Assembly: GCF_002115725.1 (NCBI RefSeq)
Contig: NZ_JFKD01000006.1
Span: 168,773-232,772 of the forward strand
Direction of reading: 5' to 3'
DNA length: 64,000 bases
Source of the DNA: Marivita cryptomonadis
GTDB lineage: Bacteria > Pseudomonadota > Alphaproteobacteria > Rhodobacterales > Rhodobacteraceae
The translations under genes were made by a program, and so were the position numbers. Every line of letters begins with the position of its first letter. Position 1 is the first letter of the stretch. The notes beneath the pieces were generated by a model that saw only the letters and a list, made by a program, of their open reading frames with translations, had not been told where the DNA came from and did not search any database. Of the stretch, positions 42,435-51,159 are shown one piece after another.

Positions 42435-42452
42435 TTTTACTCGTTGGTAAAA
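42435..42452 (+). other. AT-rich inverted repeat after the IorB-type gene
   Basis: TTTTAC and GTAAAA with a 6-nt loop, 12 bp after the stop codon. It is a weak hairpin and could be a minor terminator or protein site. Confidence 0.3.
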
Positions 42453-42537
42453 GATCGGCTGTCCCGCAAAGAGAAAGCATTGCTTACAGATACGATTAAA
42501 TTATTTGCCTTTTCGTTACCGTAGCTGACCGTTATTC

Positions 42538-42559
42538 TGTTCCCCAATCATTGGGAACA
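42538..42559 (+). promoter_or_regulatory. Dyad upstream of the FrdB-like operon
   Basis: CCCAATCATTGGG (42543-42555) is a perfect 6-1-6 palindrome, embedded in TGTTCCC...GGGAACA. It ends 20 bp before the GTG start of the operon, so it lies in the leader or core promoter and is a candidate operator. Confidence 0.5.
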
Positions 42560-42578
42560 AGAAGAGGCGGGCTCTCAG

Positions 42579-43307
42579 GTGCCAGAGCGAGACCACTTGA
42601 CTGTGACGGTGCAACGCGGTGGTCCGGATGCGCCAATGCGGCCCCAGACCTTTGAGGTTCCGGCCTATGACAACCAGACGGTTCTGGATGTGGTGTCATG
42701 GATTCAACAGAATGCAGACCCGACCCTGACCTACCGCTTTGCCTGTCGTGTGGGCATGTGCGGCAGCTGCGCAATGATGGTCAACGGTGTGCCGCGCTGG
42801 ACCTGCCGCACCCATGTGAGCAAGGTTCTCGACGGCAACGCAATCGAAGTCGGACCTCTGCGCAACTTGCCGGTGATCAAGGATCTGGCTGCCGACATGG
42901 ACCCGTTTTTTGACAAATGGGTGTCTGCCGAAGGAATGCACCACCCAACCCGCACACGGGACGACGCGATTGAAGCGATTGATCCGGTGACAATGGAGCG
43001 GCAGGAGGCGAACGCCGGGATCGAATGTATCAACTGTTCGGTCTGCTATTCCGCTTGTGACACGGTGGCGGGCAATCCCGATTACCTTGGCCCTGCCGCG
43101 CTGCAACGGGCGTGGACTTTGTACAACGACGCCAAAGACGCAAACAAAGACGCGATCCTTGATGCCGTGTCGGGCACGGGTGGCTGTCATTCCTGCCATT
43201 CGATGGGGTCCTGCACGACCTATTGCCCGAACGAGCTGGACCCGCTGTCGGCGATTCTTGGGCTTAAGCGGGCCACGACAAAGCGGTTTTTCGGGGGGCG
43301 CAAATGA
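42579..43307 (+). CDS. Succinate dehydrogenase/fumarate reductase-like iron-sulfur subunit
   Basis: A 242-residue Fe-S subunit. The [2Fe-2S] site is FACRVGMCGSCAMMVNG plus a later Cys; the [4Fe-4S] site is CINCSVCYSAC, and the [3Fe-4S]-type site is CHSMGSCTTYCP. It starts with GTG at 42579. It heads an operon with two membrane anchors and a flavoprotein in B-C-D-A order. Classical sdhCDAB order is different, so this is probably a second, pathway-specific complex rather than the TCA enzyme. Confidence 0.9.
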   Translation: MPERDHLTVTVQRGGPDAPMRPQTFEVPAYDNQTVLDVVSWIQQNADPTLTYRFACRVGMCGSCAMMVNGVPRWTCRTHVSKVLDGNAIEVGPLRNLPVIKDLAADMDPFFDKWVSAEGMHHPTRTRDDAIEAIDPVTMERQEANAGIECINCSVCYSACDTVAGNPDYLGPAALQRAWTLYNDAKDANKDAILDAVSGTGGCHSCHSMGSCTTYCPNELDPLSAILGLKRATTKRFFGGRK

Positions 43308-43633
43308 GCGAGTTTCACCTCTACATGGCGCAAAGGCTGTCAGCATTGGTCATGGCACCGTTCGTGATCGTTCATATCGGCGTCATGATCTACGCGATCC
43401 AAGGCGGGCTGTCGGCGGCGGAAATCCTTGGTCGCACGCAAGGGTCGGTCTTTTGGTTCGCGTTCTACGGCATGTTCGTGGTCGCCGTGTCGATCCATGC
43501 GGCCATCGGGCTGCGTACCATTCTTGGCGAATGGGCTGGTCTGCGCGGCGGGATGCGCGATTGGTTGTCGGCTGTTATCGGGCTGGGGCTCTTCGCGCTG
43601 GGCTCACAAGCGGTCTGGGCGGTGACGGCATGA
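43304..43633 (+). CDS. First membrane-anchor subunit of the SQR/FRD-like complex
   Basis: A 109-residue protein with three helices. Histidines at the membrane faces (VIVHIGVMIYAI, VAVSIHAAIGLRTIL) are candidate haem b ligands. MAQRLSALVMAPF resembles the SdhC/FrdC N-terminal motif. ATGA overlap with the iron-sulfur gene and with the next anchor gene. Confidence 0.82.
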   Translation: MSEFHLYMAQRLSALVMAPFVIVHIGVMIYAIQGGLSAAEILGRTQGSVFWFAFYGMFVVAVSIHAAIGLRTILGEWAGLRGGMRDWLSAVIGLGLFALGSQAVWAVTA

Positions 43634-43968
43634 AGGTCGCACGCGCCCATCCGCTTTGGCTGGCCTACCTGCTGCACAGGCTGTCGGGTCTGGGGCTTGC
43701 CCTGTTCCTGCCTTTGCATTTCTGGGTGCTGTCCTATGCGCTCAACGACGCGGCCAAGCTTGATGCGTTCCTGACGCTGACCGAGATGCCGCTGGTCAAA
43801 ATGGCAGAGTTCGGTCTGGTGTTCCTTTTGGCGGTGCACCTTTTTGGCGGGCTGCGGCTCTTGGCGCTGGAATGGCTGCCATGGTCTGCGCCGCAAAAGA
43901 CATGGGCGGCGGCGGCGGTGGCCGGGTCGTTCCTTGTCTCTACAACCTTCCTTTTGCAGGCGATTTGA
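43630..43968 (+). CDS. Second membrane-anchor subunit of the SQR/FRD-like complex
   Basis: A 112-residue protein with three helices. HPLWLAYLLHRLSGLGLALFLPLHFWVLS matches the cytochrome b556 (SdhC) pattern His-Arg-x-Ser-Gly, with a quinone-site Arg-Ser and a haem-type His; LAVHLFGGLRLLALEW is the later conserved His. It starts on the overlap ATGA. Confidence 0.85.
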   Translation: MKVARAHPLWLAYLLHRLSGLGLALFLPLHFWVLSYALNDAAKLDAFLTLTEMPLVKMAEFGLVFLLAVHLFGGLRLLALEWLPWSAPQKTWAAAAVAGSFLVSTTFLLQAI

Positions 43969-43969
43969 T

Positions 43970-45733
43970 ATGTTCAGCACACGTGACATCGACCGGCACG
44001 ACACCGACATCCTGATCCTAGGCACAGGTGGCGCGGGGATGTTTGCCGCGCTGCACGCCATGCAAACCGCGCCCGAAGGCACCAAGGTGACCATCGCGGT
44101 CAAAGGTCTGATCGGCAAATGCGGCTGCACGCGGATGGTGCAGGGCGGCTACAACGTGGCGCTGGGCGGCGGCGACAGCGTTGAGCGGCACTTTATGGAC
44201 ACGATCGAGGGCGGCAAATGGCTGCCCAATCAGGACATGGCGTGGCGGTTGTGCGAACAGGCGGTGGTGCGCATCCGCGAGTTGGAGAACGAGATCGGGT
44301 GCTTCTTTGACCGCAACTCCGATGGATCACTGCACCAGAAGGCCTTTGCTGGACAGACGGCGGACCGCACTGTGCACAAGGGCGACCTGACAGGGATCGA
44401 AATCATCAACCGCCTGATGGAGCAGGTGCTCTCGCGCCCGGTGGAGAAGTTGCAGGAACACCGCGCCATCGGTCTGATCCCCACCAAGGATGGATCGGCG
44501 TTGGCGGGTGTCCTGATGATCGACATGCGTACGGGCAAGTTCCGCTTCGTTCGCGCCAAGACAGTTCTCATGGCGACGGGTGGCGGCCCGACCATGTACA
44601 AGTACCACACACCGTCCGGTGACAAGACGATGGACGGGCTGGCCATGGCGATGCGCGTCGGCCTGCCGCTGCGCGATATGGAGATGGTACAGTTCCATCC
44701 GACAGGGTTGCTTGCGGGCGATCACACGCGGATGACAGGGACGGTGCTTGAGGAAGGTTTGCGCGGGGCCGGGGGCCAGTTGGTGAACCACGCGGGCCAA
44801 CGGTTCATGTTCGACTATGACGGCAAAGGCGAACGCGCGACGCGGGATGTGGTGAGCCGGGGCATCTATTCCGAGATGCGCAAGAACAACAATCCTGAGC
44901 AGGAGGGTGTGTTCATCTCGATGTCCCATCTTGGGCCGGATTTCGTGCGCGAGAAGTTCAAGGGCATGGTGAAACGCTGTGCCGACAGTGGGTTCGATCT
45001 GGCTGCGGGCAAGGTCGAGGTGGTGCCGACAGCGCACTACTTCATGGGTGGCGTTGTGGTCGATGTGGACACGCGCACGGCGATGGAGGGCTTGTATGTC
45101 GCCGGAGAGGACGCAGGCGGCGCGCATGGGTCGAACCGTCTGGGTGGAAACGGTGTAGCGAACTCGACCGTTTATGGCGGCATCGCCGGTGACGTGATGG
45201 GGGCCGATATTCGCAGCATGGGCGCGTTGCGTGAGCCGGATGAGGCAGTGATGGCAGCGGAATTGGCCCGCGCCAGTCATCCTTTGACGCGTGATCCCGC
45301 ATTGGTGCTGCCCCTGCGCAAACAGTTGCAAGAGGCGATGTGGGACGAGGTGGGTGTCATGCGCACCGAGGCCGGGCTGAAGCGTGGCTTGGGCCGCATT
45401 GCCGAAATCTCGGACGCGCTGGGCGATGTGGGGGTTGCCGCCGACAATCTGGCGTTCAACCTGACATGGCACGACTGGCTGAACCTGCGGTCGCTCTGCG
45501 ATATTTCCGAGGTCATCACCAAGGCGGCACTGGCGCGCCAGAACTCGCGCGGGGCGCACTACCGCGAGGATTTCCCTGATCCGGGTGCCATGGAGGACAG
45601 CTACTTCACCGTCGCGCGGCAGGTAGATGGCGCGGTCGAGGTGGGACGCGAGGATGTGCAGTTCACCATCGTGCGCCCCGGAGAAACCGTGCTTCCCGAG
45701 GGGGAGCCAGAGACATTGGTGGCAGCGCAATGA
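43970..45733 (+). CDS. SQR/FRD-like flavoprotein subunit
   Basis: A 587-residue FAD subunit oxidising or reducing a dicarboxylate. The FAD motif is LGTGGAGMFAALHA, ending at about residue 31. The substrate site QFHPTGLL and the active-site region around HGSNRLGGN are intact, and KGLIGKCGCTRMVQGGYN replaces the usual SHTVAAQGG block. The position expected to hold the FAD-linking His is not obvious here, so covalent attachment is uncertain. The substrate may be succinate or a substituted succinate. The stop overlaps the fumarase-like alpha start. Confidence 0.9.
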   Translation: MFSTRDIDRHDTDILILGTGGAGMFAALHAMQTAPEGTKVTIAVKGLIGKCGCTRMVQGGYNVALGGGDSVERHFMDTIEGGKWLPNQDMAWRLCEQAVVRIRELENEIGCFFDRNSDGSLHQKAFAGQTADRTVHKGDLTGIEIINRLMEQVLSRPVEKLQEHRAIGLIPTKDGSALAGVLMIDMRTGKFRFVRAKTVLMATGGGPTMYKYHTPSGDKTMDGLAMAMRVGLPLRDMEMVQFHPTGLLAGDHTRMTGTVLEEGLRGAGGQLVNHAGQRFMFDYDGKGERATRDVVSRGIYSEMRKNNNPEQEGVFISMSHLGPDFVREKFKGMVKRCADSGFDLAAGKVEVVPTAHYFMGGVVVDVDTRTAMEGLYVAGEDAGGAHGSNRLGGNGVANSTVYGGIAGDVMGADIRSMGALREPDEAVMAAELARASHPLTRDPALVLPLRKQLQEAMWDEVGVMRTEAGLKRGLGRIAEISDALGDVGVAADNLAFNLTWHDWLNLRSLCDISEVITKAALARQNSRGAHYREDFPDPGAMEDSYFTVARQVDGAVEVGREDVQFTIVRPGETVLPEGEPETLVAAQ

Positions 45734-46686
45734 TCCCGATAGATCTGATCCAGAAAACCGCCGAAACCTTGATGGACAAGGCGGCCATTGAGATCCCTGA
45801 AGACTACCTGACGGGTCTGCAAGAGGCTGCGCGGACCGAAGACGGCGACCTGTCGTCCTTTGTTCTCAAGGCGATGCTCGACAATTACGAGGCGGCCAAA
45901 GAAGACCGCCGCGCGATGTGTGGTGACACCGGCGTGCCGCGCTGGTTCGTCAAGCTGGGCAACGACGCCAAGGTAGAAGGCGGCATGTGCGCGCTGGAAA
46001 CCGCGCTGCGGCGAGCCACGGCCAGTGCCACCAATGGCGTGCCGCTGCGGCCGAACCGGGTGCATCCTTTGTGGCGGACCGACCACAACAACAATGTCGG
46101 CATTGGTGCGCCCGAGATCGAATACGGTTTCGAGCCCGAGGGCGACTGGATCGACCTGATCACCGTGCACAAGGGCGGGCTGTTTGGCACCGATTACCGG
46201 ATGCTGTTCCCGAGCGACGGCATTCAGGGGATCAAGCGCTTCTACCTCGACAGCCTCATGGCGTTCGGCAAGCGCGGTCTGGCCTGTCAGCCTGCGATCA
46301 TCGGGATCGGACTGGGCGGCAGCAAGGACATCTGCATGACCTTGGGCAAGCGCGCGTCGGTCCTGCGCACCGTGGGCAGCCGGAATTCCGACCCGCGCAT
46401 TGCTGCGATGGAGGACGAGTTCAAGGAGCTGGGTAACTCCATCGGCATGGGCGCGATGGGCTTTGTCGGCAAGAACATGGTCATCGACTGCAACATCGAG
46501 GTGGGGTACTGCCATACCGGTGGGATGCCTATGTCAGTGCACGCGTTCTGCCTGTCCTCGCGACGTGCGGTGGCGCGGATTTATCCCGACGGACGGGTGG
46601 AACACCGCACCGACCCGGATTGGTTCACCCCCTACCAAAGACGCGAGACCGTCGAGTGGGAACCGTTGCAAGAGGCTGCGGAATGA
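45730..46686 (+). CDS. Class I fumarase/tartrate dehydratase-like alpha subunit
   Basis: A 318-residue [4Fe-4S] hydro-lyase subunit. Cysteines expected to hold the cluster are in AMCGDTGVP, SKDICMTLGK and VGYCHTGG. RTDHNNNVGIGAPE and KNMVIDCNIEVGYC resemble TtdA/fumarase A. It adds or removes water across a dicarboxylate double bond; mesaconase activity is known for this family. The beta subunit is encoded by the gene after next. Confidence 0.88.
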   Translation: MIPIDLIQKTAETLMDKAAIEIPEDYLTGLQEAARTEDGDLSSFVLKAMLDNYEAAKEDRRAMCGDTGVPRWFVKLGNDAKVEGGMCALETALRRATASATNGVPLRPNRVHPLWRTDHNNNVGIGAPEIEYGFEPEGDWIDLITVHKGGLFGTDYRMLFPSDGIQGIKRFYLDSLMAFGKRGLACQPAIIGIGLGGSKDICMTLGKRASVLRTVGSRNSDPRIAAMEDEFKELGNSIGMGAMGFVGKNMVIDCNIEVGYCHTGGMPMSVHAFCLSSRRAVARIYPDGRVEHRTDPDWFTPYQRRETVEWEPLQEAAE

Positions 46687-47831
46687 GCAGTGATGGTCCG
46701 CTGACAGGTGTGCGAATTGTTGATCTGACCCATGTTCTGGCGGGGCCATATGCGACCGGTCAACTGGCCCTGATGGGGGCTGAAGTGATCCGGGTGGAAC
46801 GCCCGAACAGCGACGACTTCGTGCGCCGTCATGGCGGCACCCAAGCGATGAAGGACGCGGGGTTGGGTGCGTCCTTCCTCAGCCAGAACAGTGGCAAGCG
46901 ATCCATTGTTCTGGACCTCAAAGACCCCGACCAACGCGCGCAACTTCTGGAACTGGCAAAGACTGCCAATGTGATGGTCGAAAATTTCCGCCCCGGAATC
47001 GTCGAAAAGCTGGGCGTCGGGTTCGACGATATCCGGGGTGTTCGGCCCGATATCATTTATGCCAGCCTCAATGGGTATGGTGCTGATGGGCCGTTGTCCG
47101 ACCGTCCGGCCTATGATCACATCTTGCAAGGGATCAGCGGCTTGATGGCGATGACCGGAGAACCGGGCAGTGGTCCGATGCGCGTTGGGTTGCCTATTGT
47201 GGATTACGTGGCAGGGCAAGCGCTGGTGGCGGCGCTGCTTGCCGCGCTCTTGCAAAAGGCGCGCAAACCGGGCGAGGCGCAACGCCTGTCCGTGTCGATG
47301 CTGGACGCAATGACCACCTTCATGGGCGCCTACGCGATCCATCATGAGACCACTGGGCAGTTGCGAGGGCTCGAAGGCAACCGCGCCTTTGCAGATACGC
47401 CGTTTTCAGGCCGTTTCGACACCGCCGAGGGCTCACTTGTCATCACCGCCAATACGCCGGCGCAGGCCACGCGACTTTGCGTGGCTATCGGTCGGCCCGA
47501 ATTGGCAGACCACACGGACAGCATCCGGATCGCCGACACGCTGACACAGGTCTTTCTCACCGACGACGCGCAGACTTGGGAGGACAGGCTGTCCGCCGCC
47601 AATGTGCCCGCCGCCAAAGTGCGCACATTGGCCGAGGCGCTGGACCATCCGCAGATGAAGACCAGCCGTGCATGGTTGCCTTTGGAAGTGCCGCAGCTAG
47701 GCATGACCGTCCGCGCGCCAGCGTTGCCCTTCAGTGCGCCTTGGGGGCCGGATCGCCTTGATCCTGTGCCGACGCTTGGTCAACACACTGCTGATATTGT
47801 TGCCAATTCGCCAGAAAAGGTCACACCATGA
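46683..47831 (+). CDS. CaiB/BaiF-family (class III) CoA-transferase
   Basis: A 382-residue enzyme exchanging CoA between carboxylic acids. N-terminal signature GVRIVDLTHVLAGPYATGQLALMGAEVIRVE, later NSGKRSIVLDLKDP, ENFRPG, and the nucleophilic Asp in LPIVDYVAG. It lies between the two fumarase-like subunit genes with 4-bp overlaps on both sides, which ties it to the same substrate. Succinyl- or acetyl-CoA could be the donor; formyl-, itaconyl- and mesaconyl-CoA transferases belong here. Confidence 0.92.
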   Translation: MSSDGPLTGVRIVDLTHVLAGPYATGQLALMGAEVIRVERPNSDDFVRRHGGTQAMKDAGLGASFLSQNSGKRSIVLDLKDPDQRAQLLELAKTANVMVENFRPGIVEKLGVGFDDIRGVRPDIIYASLNGYGADGPLSDRPAYDHILQGISGLMAMTGEPGSGPMRVGLPIVDYVAGQALVAALLAALLQKARKPGEAQRLSVSMLDAMTTFMGAYAIHHETTGQLRGLEGNRAFADTPFSGRFDTAEGSLVITANTPAQATRLCVAIGRPELADHTDSIRIADTLTQVFLTDDAQTWEDRLSAANVPAAKVRTLAEALDHPQMKTSRAWLPLEVPQLGMTVRAPALPFSAPWGPDRLDPVPTLGQHTADIVANSPEKVTP

Positions 47832-48493
47832 AACCGCGTGAGATACGTTTGTCGACCACTCCCACATCCGAGGCCATTGCAGAGCTGCGGCTGGGCGATA
47901 TCGTCTACCTTGACGGCCTGATGTATACGGCGCGCGAAGGCGTCTATATGCGGGCGCTGGAAGAACAGGCGAACATTCCCATGGAGTTGCCGTCTGAAAG
48001 TGCCGCCAACTTTCATTGCTCCCCAGCGGCGCGGATCAATGCGGATGGGTCGTTCGATATGGGCGCCGTGACCGCCACGGCCTCGTTCCGTTTTGCCAAA
48101 TGGCTGCCGGAATGGATGGAGAAAACCGGTGCCAAGCTGATCATCGGCAAGGGGGGCATGACCTCCAAGGACTACAAATCCTACTTCGTGCCCAATGGCG
48201 CGGTGTACCTGTCAACTGTTGGTTATGGCACGGGTGCCTTATTAGGGCGTGGGGTCGAAAACGTCGAAGCGGTGCATTGGAACGAGGAACTGGGCCTTGC
48301 GCAGGCGATGTGGGTCATCCGTTGCCGCAAGATGGGGCCGTTTATCGTGGCCTCGGATATGAATGGCGATTGCCTGTTCGAACGAGAGAATGCCAAGATC
48401 GCGCAGAACATCGCGCGGGTGTATGAAGGCACGAAACCCGCCGTGCTCAAGCGCTATGGCGAAAGCGATGACCGGTCGGACGAGGTGATATGA
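47828..48493 (+). CDS. Class I fumarase/tartrate dehydratase-like beta subunit
   Basis: A 221-residue partner of the alpha subunit two genes upstream. LRLGDIVYLDGLMYTAREGVYMRALEE and IIGKGGMTSKDYKSYFVPNGAVYLSTVGYGTGALLG are the conserved blocks of the fumarase C-terminal domain (TtdB/FumA-C). The insertion of a CoA-transferase gene between alpha and beta is unusual. Overlap of 4 bp with the neighbours. Confidence 0.9.
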   Translation: MKPREIRLSTTPTSEAIAELRLGDIVYLDGLMYTAREGVYMRALEEQANIPMELPSESAANFHCSPAARINADGSFDMGAVTATASFRFAKWLPEWMEKTGAKLIIGKGGMTSKDYKSYFVPNGAVYLSTVGYGTGALLGRGVENVEAVHWNEELGLAQAMWVIRCRKMGPFIVASDMNGDCLFERENAKIAQNIARVYEGTKPAVLKRYGESDDRSDEVI

Positions 48494-49596
48494 TCCACAA
48501 CCCATTTGCGCCGGGGGCCAAGCGCCCGGAGGTGACCGAAGGCGTGTTCTCGCCCGAGGAAGTCGCGCTGGCGAACCGCAATTCGGGCGCTTTGCTGGAA
48601 ACTCTGGGTTTGGAGATCACCCCCACGGGGACGCATTACCTGCTCAACCATTTCGATGTGCCGGTGTTGTCAGAGGCTGACCACGTGCTGTCATTCGCGG
48701 GCGCGTTCGATGCGCCTTATTCCCTGACGATGGACGACATCCGCGCGCTGCCGCAGGTCACGCGGCCTGTGACGCTGGAATGTGCAGGCAACGGGCGCGC
48801 CGGGGTTAGCCCGCGCTGTTTCTCGATGCCGTGGATGTACGAGGCGGTGGGCACCTCGGAATGGACGGGAACGCCGCTTGCGCCGCTTTTGGAGCGGGCC
48901 AAACCGCAGAGTGGGGTGCAGGATTTCGCGTTTGTTGGTGCGGACTATGGGTTCGATAAAGGCCAGCCGCATTGCTTTGGCCGCAGCTTGACACCGGATC
49001 AGATTGCCGAATTGGACGTGATGCTGGTCTGGGGCATGAACGGACACCCGCTTTTGCCGCAACACGGCGCGCCTTTGCGGATCATCGTGCCGGGGTGGTA
49101 CGGGATGGCGTCGGTCAAATGGCTGACCGGGATCGAGGCACTGACAGAGCGCTATCAGGGGTTCCAGCAGGTGCAGACCTATCGGTTGCGCAAGGACGAC
49201 AGCGATCCCGGCACGCCAATCACCACGATCCGTGTCAAATCGCTGATGAAACCGCCGGGTGTACCTGATTGGGTCACACGCCAGCGCTGGTTGCAGGCAG
49301 GACGTGTGACGTTGGAAGGGCGCGCATGGTCAGGGGGCGGGGTGCCGATCACAAAGGTCGAGGTGCTGTTGGGCGATACATGGCACGAGGCCGAGTTGAC
49401 GGGTCGTCCTGACACTTACGCCTGGACGGGGTGGCGCATCGACTGGAATGCATCACCCGGTATCTACGATCTGGCCTGCCGCGCGACCGACGCAAACGGG
49501 AACACTCAACCACTGGAGGCGCCGTTCGACATGGCAGGTTTTGCCAACAATTCCGTCCACCGCGTGCGTGTGCATGTGGCCGAGGCCAACACGTGA
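48490..49596 (+). CDS. Sulfite-oxidase-like molybdoenzyme, cytoplasmic
   Basis: A 368-residue enzyme. The molybdopterin domain carries the Mo-ligand Cys98 in TLECAGNGR and GADYGFDKGQPHCFGRSL; the C-terminal dimerisation domain begins near 250 (LQAGRVTLEGRAWSGGGVPITKVEVLLGD). No signal peptide is present, so it acts in the cytoplasm, unlike SorA. It would oxidise sulfite or a related compound. Its place in this operon suggests that sulfite is formed by the pathway. Confidence 0.85.
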   Translation: MIHNPFAPGAKRPEVTEGVFSPEEVALANRNSGALLETLGLEITPTGTHYLLNHFDVPVLSEADHVLSFAGAFDAPYSLTMDDIRALPQVTRPVTLECAGNGRAGVSPRCFSMPWMYEAVGTSEWTGTPLAPLLERAKPQSGVQDFAFVGADYGFDKGQPHCFGRSLTPDQIAELDVMLVWGMNGHPLLPQHGAPLRIIVPGWYGMASVKWLTGIEALTERYQGFQQVQTYRLRKDDSDPGTPITTIRVKSLMKPPGVPDWVTRQRWLQAGRVTLEGRAWSGGGVPITKVEVLLGDTWHEAELTGRPDTYAWTGWRIDWNASPGIYDLACRATDANGNTQPLEAPFDMAGFANNSVHRVRVHVAEANT

Positions 49597-51158
49597 CGCG
49601 CGGCGCAGATGTGGTGATGCAAACCCTTGCGGCGCATGGGGTCAAAGACATTTTCGCGCTGTCGGGCAACCAGATCATGCCGCTCTTCGATGCGAGCCTT
49701 GATGCGGGCATTCGGCTCTTTCACACCCGGCACGAGGCGGCGACTGTCTATATGGCCGAAGGCTATGCGCAGCTGTCGCGCGGATTGGGCGTTGCGCTGG
49801 TGACCGCTGGGGCGGGGCTGGGCAATGCGTTGGGGCCGCTTCTGACGGCGCGGGCGTCGGACACGCCGGTGCTTTTGCTGAGTGGTGACAGCCCGGTGGG
49901 CAAGGACGGGCAGGGCGCGTTTCAGGAGATGGATCAGGTTGCGCTGACCCAGTCGCTGACCAAATGGTCGGTGCGGGTGACGCGTGCCGCTGACCTGGCC
50001 GAGGTGATCGACAAAGCGGTGCGCTTGGCGATGCAGGGCCGGCCGGGCCCGGTTCATGTGTCTTTGCCCGCCGATGTGGTGCTGGCTGCGGCTGAGACCG
50101 CGACAACGATCTCAATCTCGCCGCCTGAGCCGACGAATGTCGCAGAACTGCGCGATTGGCTGGACGCGGCGCAGCGACCGATGGTGGTCTTTGGCCCGTC
50201 CCTGAATGCAACCCGGCAACCGGGATTGGCGGGCAAGCTGGAATTGGCCACTGGAGCACCGGTGGTGATGATGGAAAGCCCGCGCGGCTTGAACGATCCG
50301 TCGTTGGGTGCGGTGGCGCAGGTGTTTGCCGAGGCGGACCGCGTGCTCTTGTTGGGCAAGCCCTTGGATTTCACCCTGCAATTCGGGGCCGCGGCGCCCA
50401 AGGCGGGCTGGGCTGTGGTTCATGCCGATCCAGAGGAGCTGTCCCGTGCGCGGCGCAATTGCGCGGAACGTCTGACACGCAGCGTTAAGGCTGATCCGGT
50501 CGACGTGGCGCGGGGGCTGGCCTTTGGGTCCGGCGCAGATCGCGACGGCGATTGGTTGGACAAGGTGCACGAAGCCCGCACGCGGCGAAGCGAAGCTAGG
50601 GCAGAGGATGCGTTGACATCCAACGCTTTATGCACCGCCGTTCACTCGGTGCTGCAAGACGCGCCGAACCCGGTTCTGGTTTGTGACGGCGGCGAATTCG
50701 GCCAATGGGCGCAGGCCAGTGTGTCGGCGCCGCGTCGCATCATCAACGGTGTGTCCGGTGCCATTGGTGGCGGGATTTGCTATGCGATGGCGGCCCGCGC
50801 GGCAGACCCCGAGGCGACGGTGGTCGCGCTCATGGGGGATGGAACGGCGGGGTTCCATCTGCCCGAGTTCGAAACAGCAGTGCGGGAAGACCTGCCTTTC
50901 GTGGCGGTGATCGGCAATGATCTGCGCTGGAACGCCGAACACCAGATCCAGGTCCGCGAATTTGGAGAGGACAGGGTGCATGGCTGTGATCTTAGCGGTG
51001 CGCGCTATGATGAGGTGGTGACGGCGCTGGGTGGGTTTGGAGCCTATGTGACCGACCTTGCCAAGGTGCCTGCTGTGCTGCGCCAAGCCATCGCGTCGGG
51101 CAAGCCGGCCTGTGTCAATGTGATCATCGACGGCACGCCGGCTCCGGTTGTGACCTGA
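49593..51158 (+). CDS. Thiamine-diphosphate enzyme of the acetolactate synthase/oxalyl-CoA decarboxylase superfamily
   Basis: A 521-residue ThDP enzyme. The cofactor-activating Glu48 is in RHEAATVYMAEGYAQ; the ThDP/Mg motif is GDG at 415-417 with Asn442 in GNDLRWN. The length is shorter than acetolactate synthases (about 560-600), without an FAD-site signature I can recognise. It is likely a 2-oxoacid or acyl-CoA decarboxylase or lyase. The GTG start at 49593 overlaps the upstream TGA, which decides the start. Last gene of the operon; its stop is one base away from the convergent GST gene. Confidence 0.85.
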   Translation: MTRGADVVMQTLAAHGVKDIFALSGNQIMPLFDASLDAGIRLFHTRHEAATVYMAEGYAQLSRGLGVALVTAGAGLGNALGPLLTARASDTPVLLLSGDSPVGKDGQGAFQEMDQVALTQSLTKWSVRVTRAADLAEVIDKAVRLAMQGRPGPVHVSLPADVVLAAAETATTISISPPEPTNVAELRDWLDAAQRPMVVFGPSLNATRQPGLAGKLELATGAPVVMMESPRGLNDPSLGAVAQVFAEADRVLLLGKPLDFTLQFGAAAPKAGWAVVHADPEELSRARRNCAERLTRSVKADPVDVARGLAFGSGADRDGDWLDKVHEARTRRSEARAEDALTSNALCTAVHSVLQDAPNPVLVCDGGEFGQWAQASVSAPRRIINGVSGAIGGGICYAMAARAADPEATVVALMGDGTAGFHLPEFETAVREDLPFVAVIGNDLRWNAEHQIQVREFGEDRVHGCDLSGARYDEVVTALGGFGAYVTDLAKVPAVLRQAIASGKPACVNVIIDGTPAPVVT

Positions 51159-51159
51159 T

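Noticed and set aside
43185..43199. CHSCH in the FrdB-like protein as a haem c site
   Set aside because: The protein is cytoplasmic and the second Cys belongs to the canonical C-x5-C-x3-C-P iron-sulfur motif, so the CxxCH pattern is a coincidence.
44327..45730. 467-codon open frame opposite the flavoprotein gene
   Set aside because: Antisense shadow without any motif.
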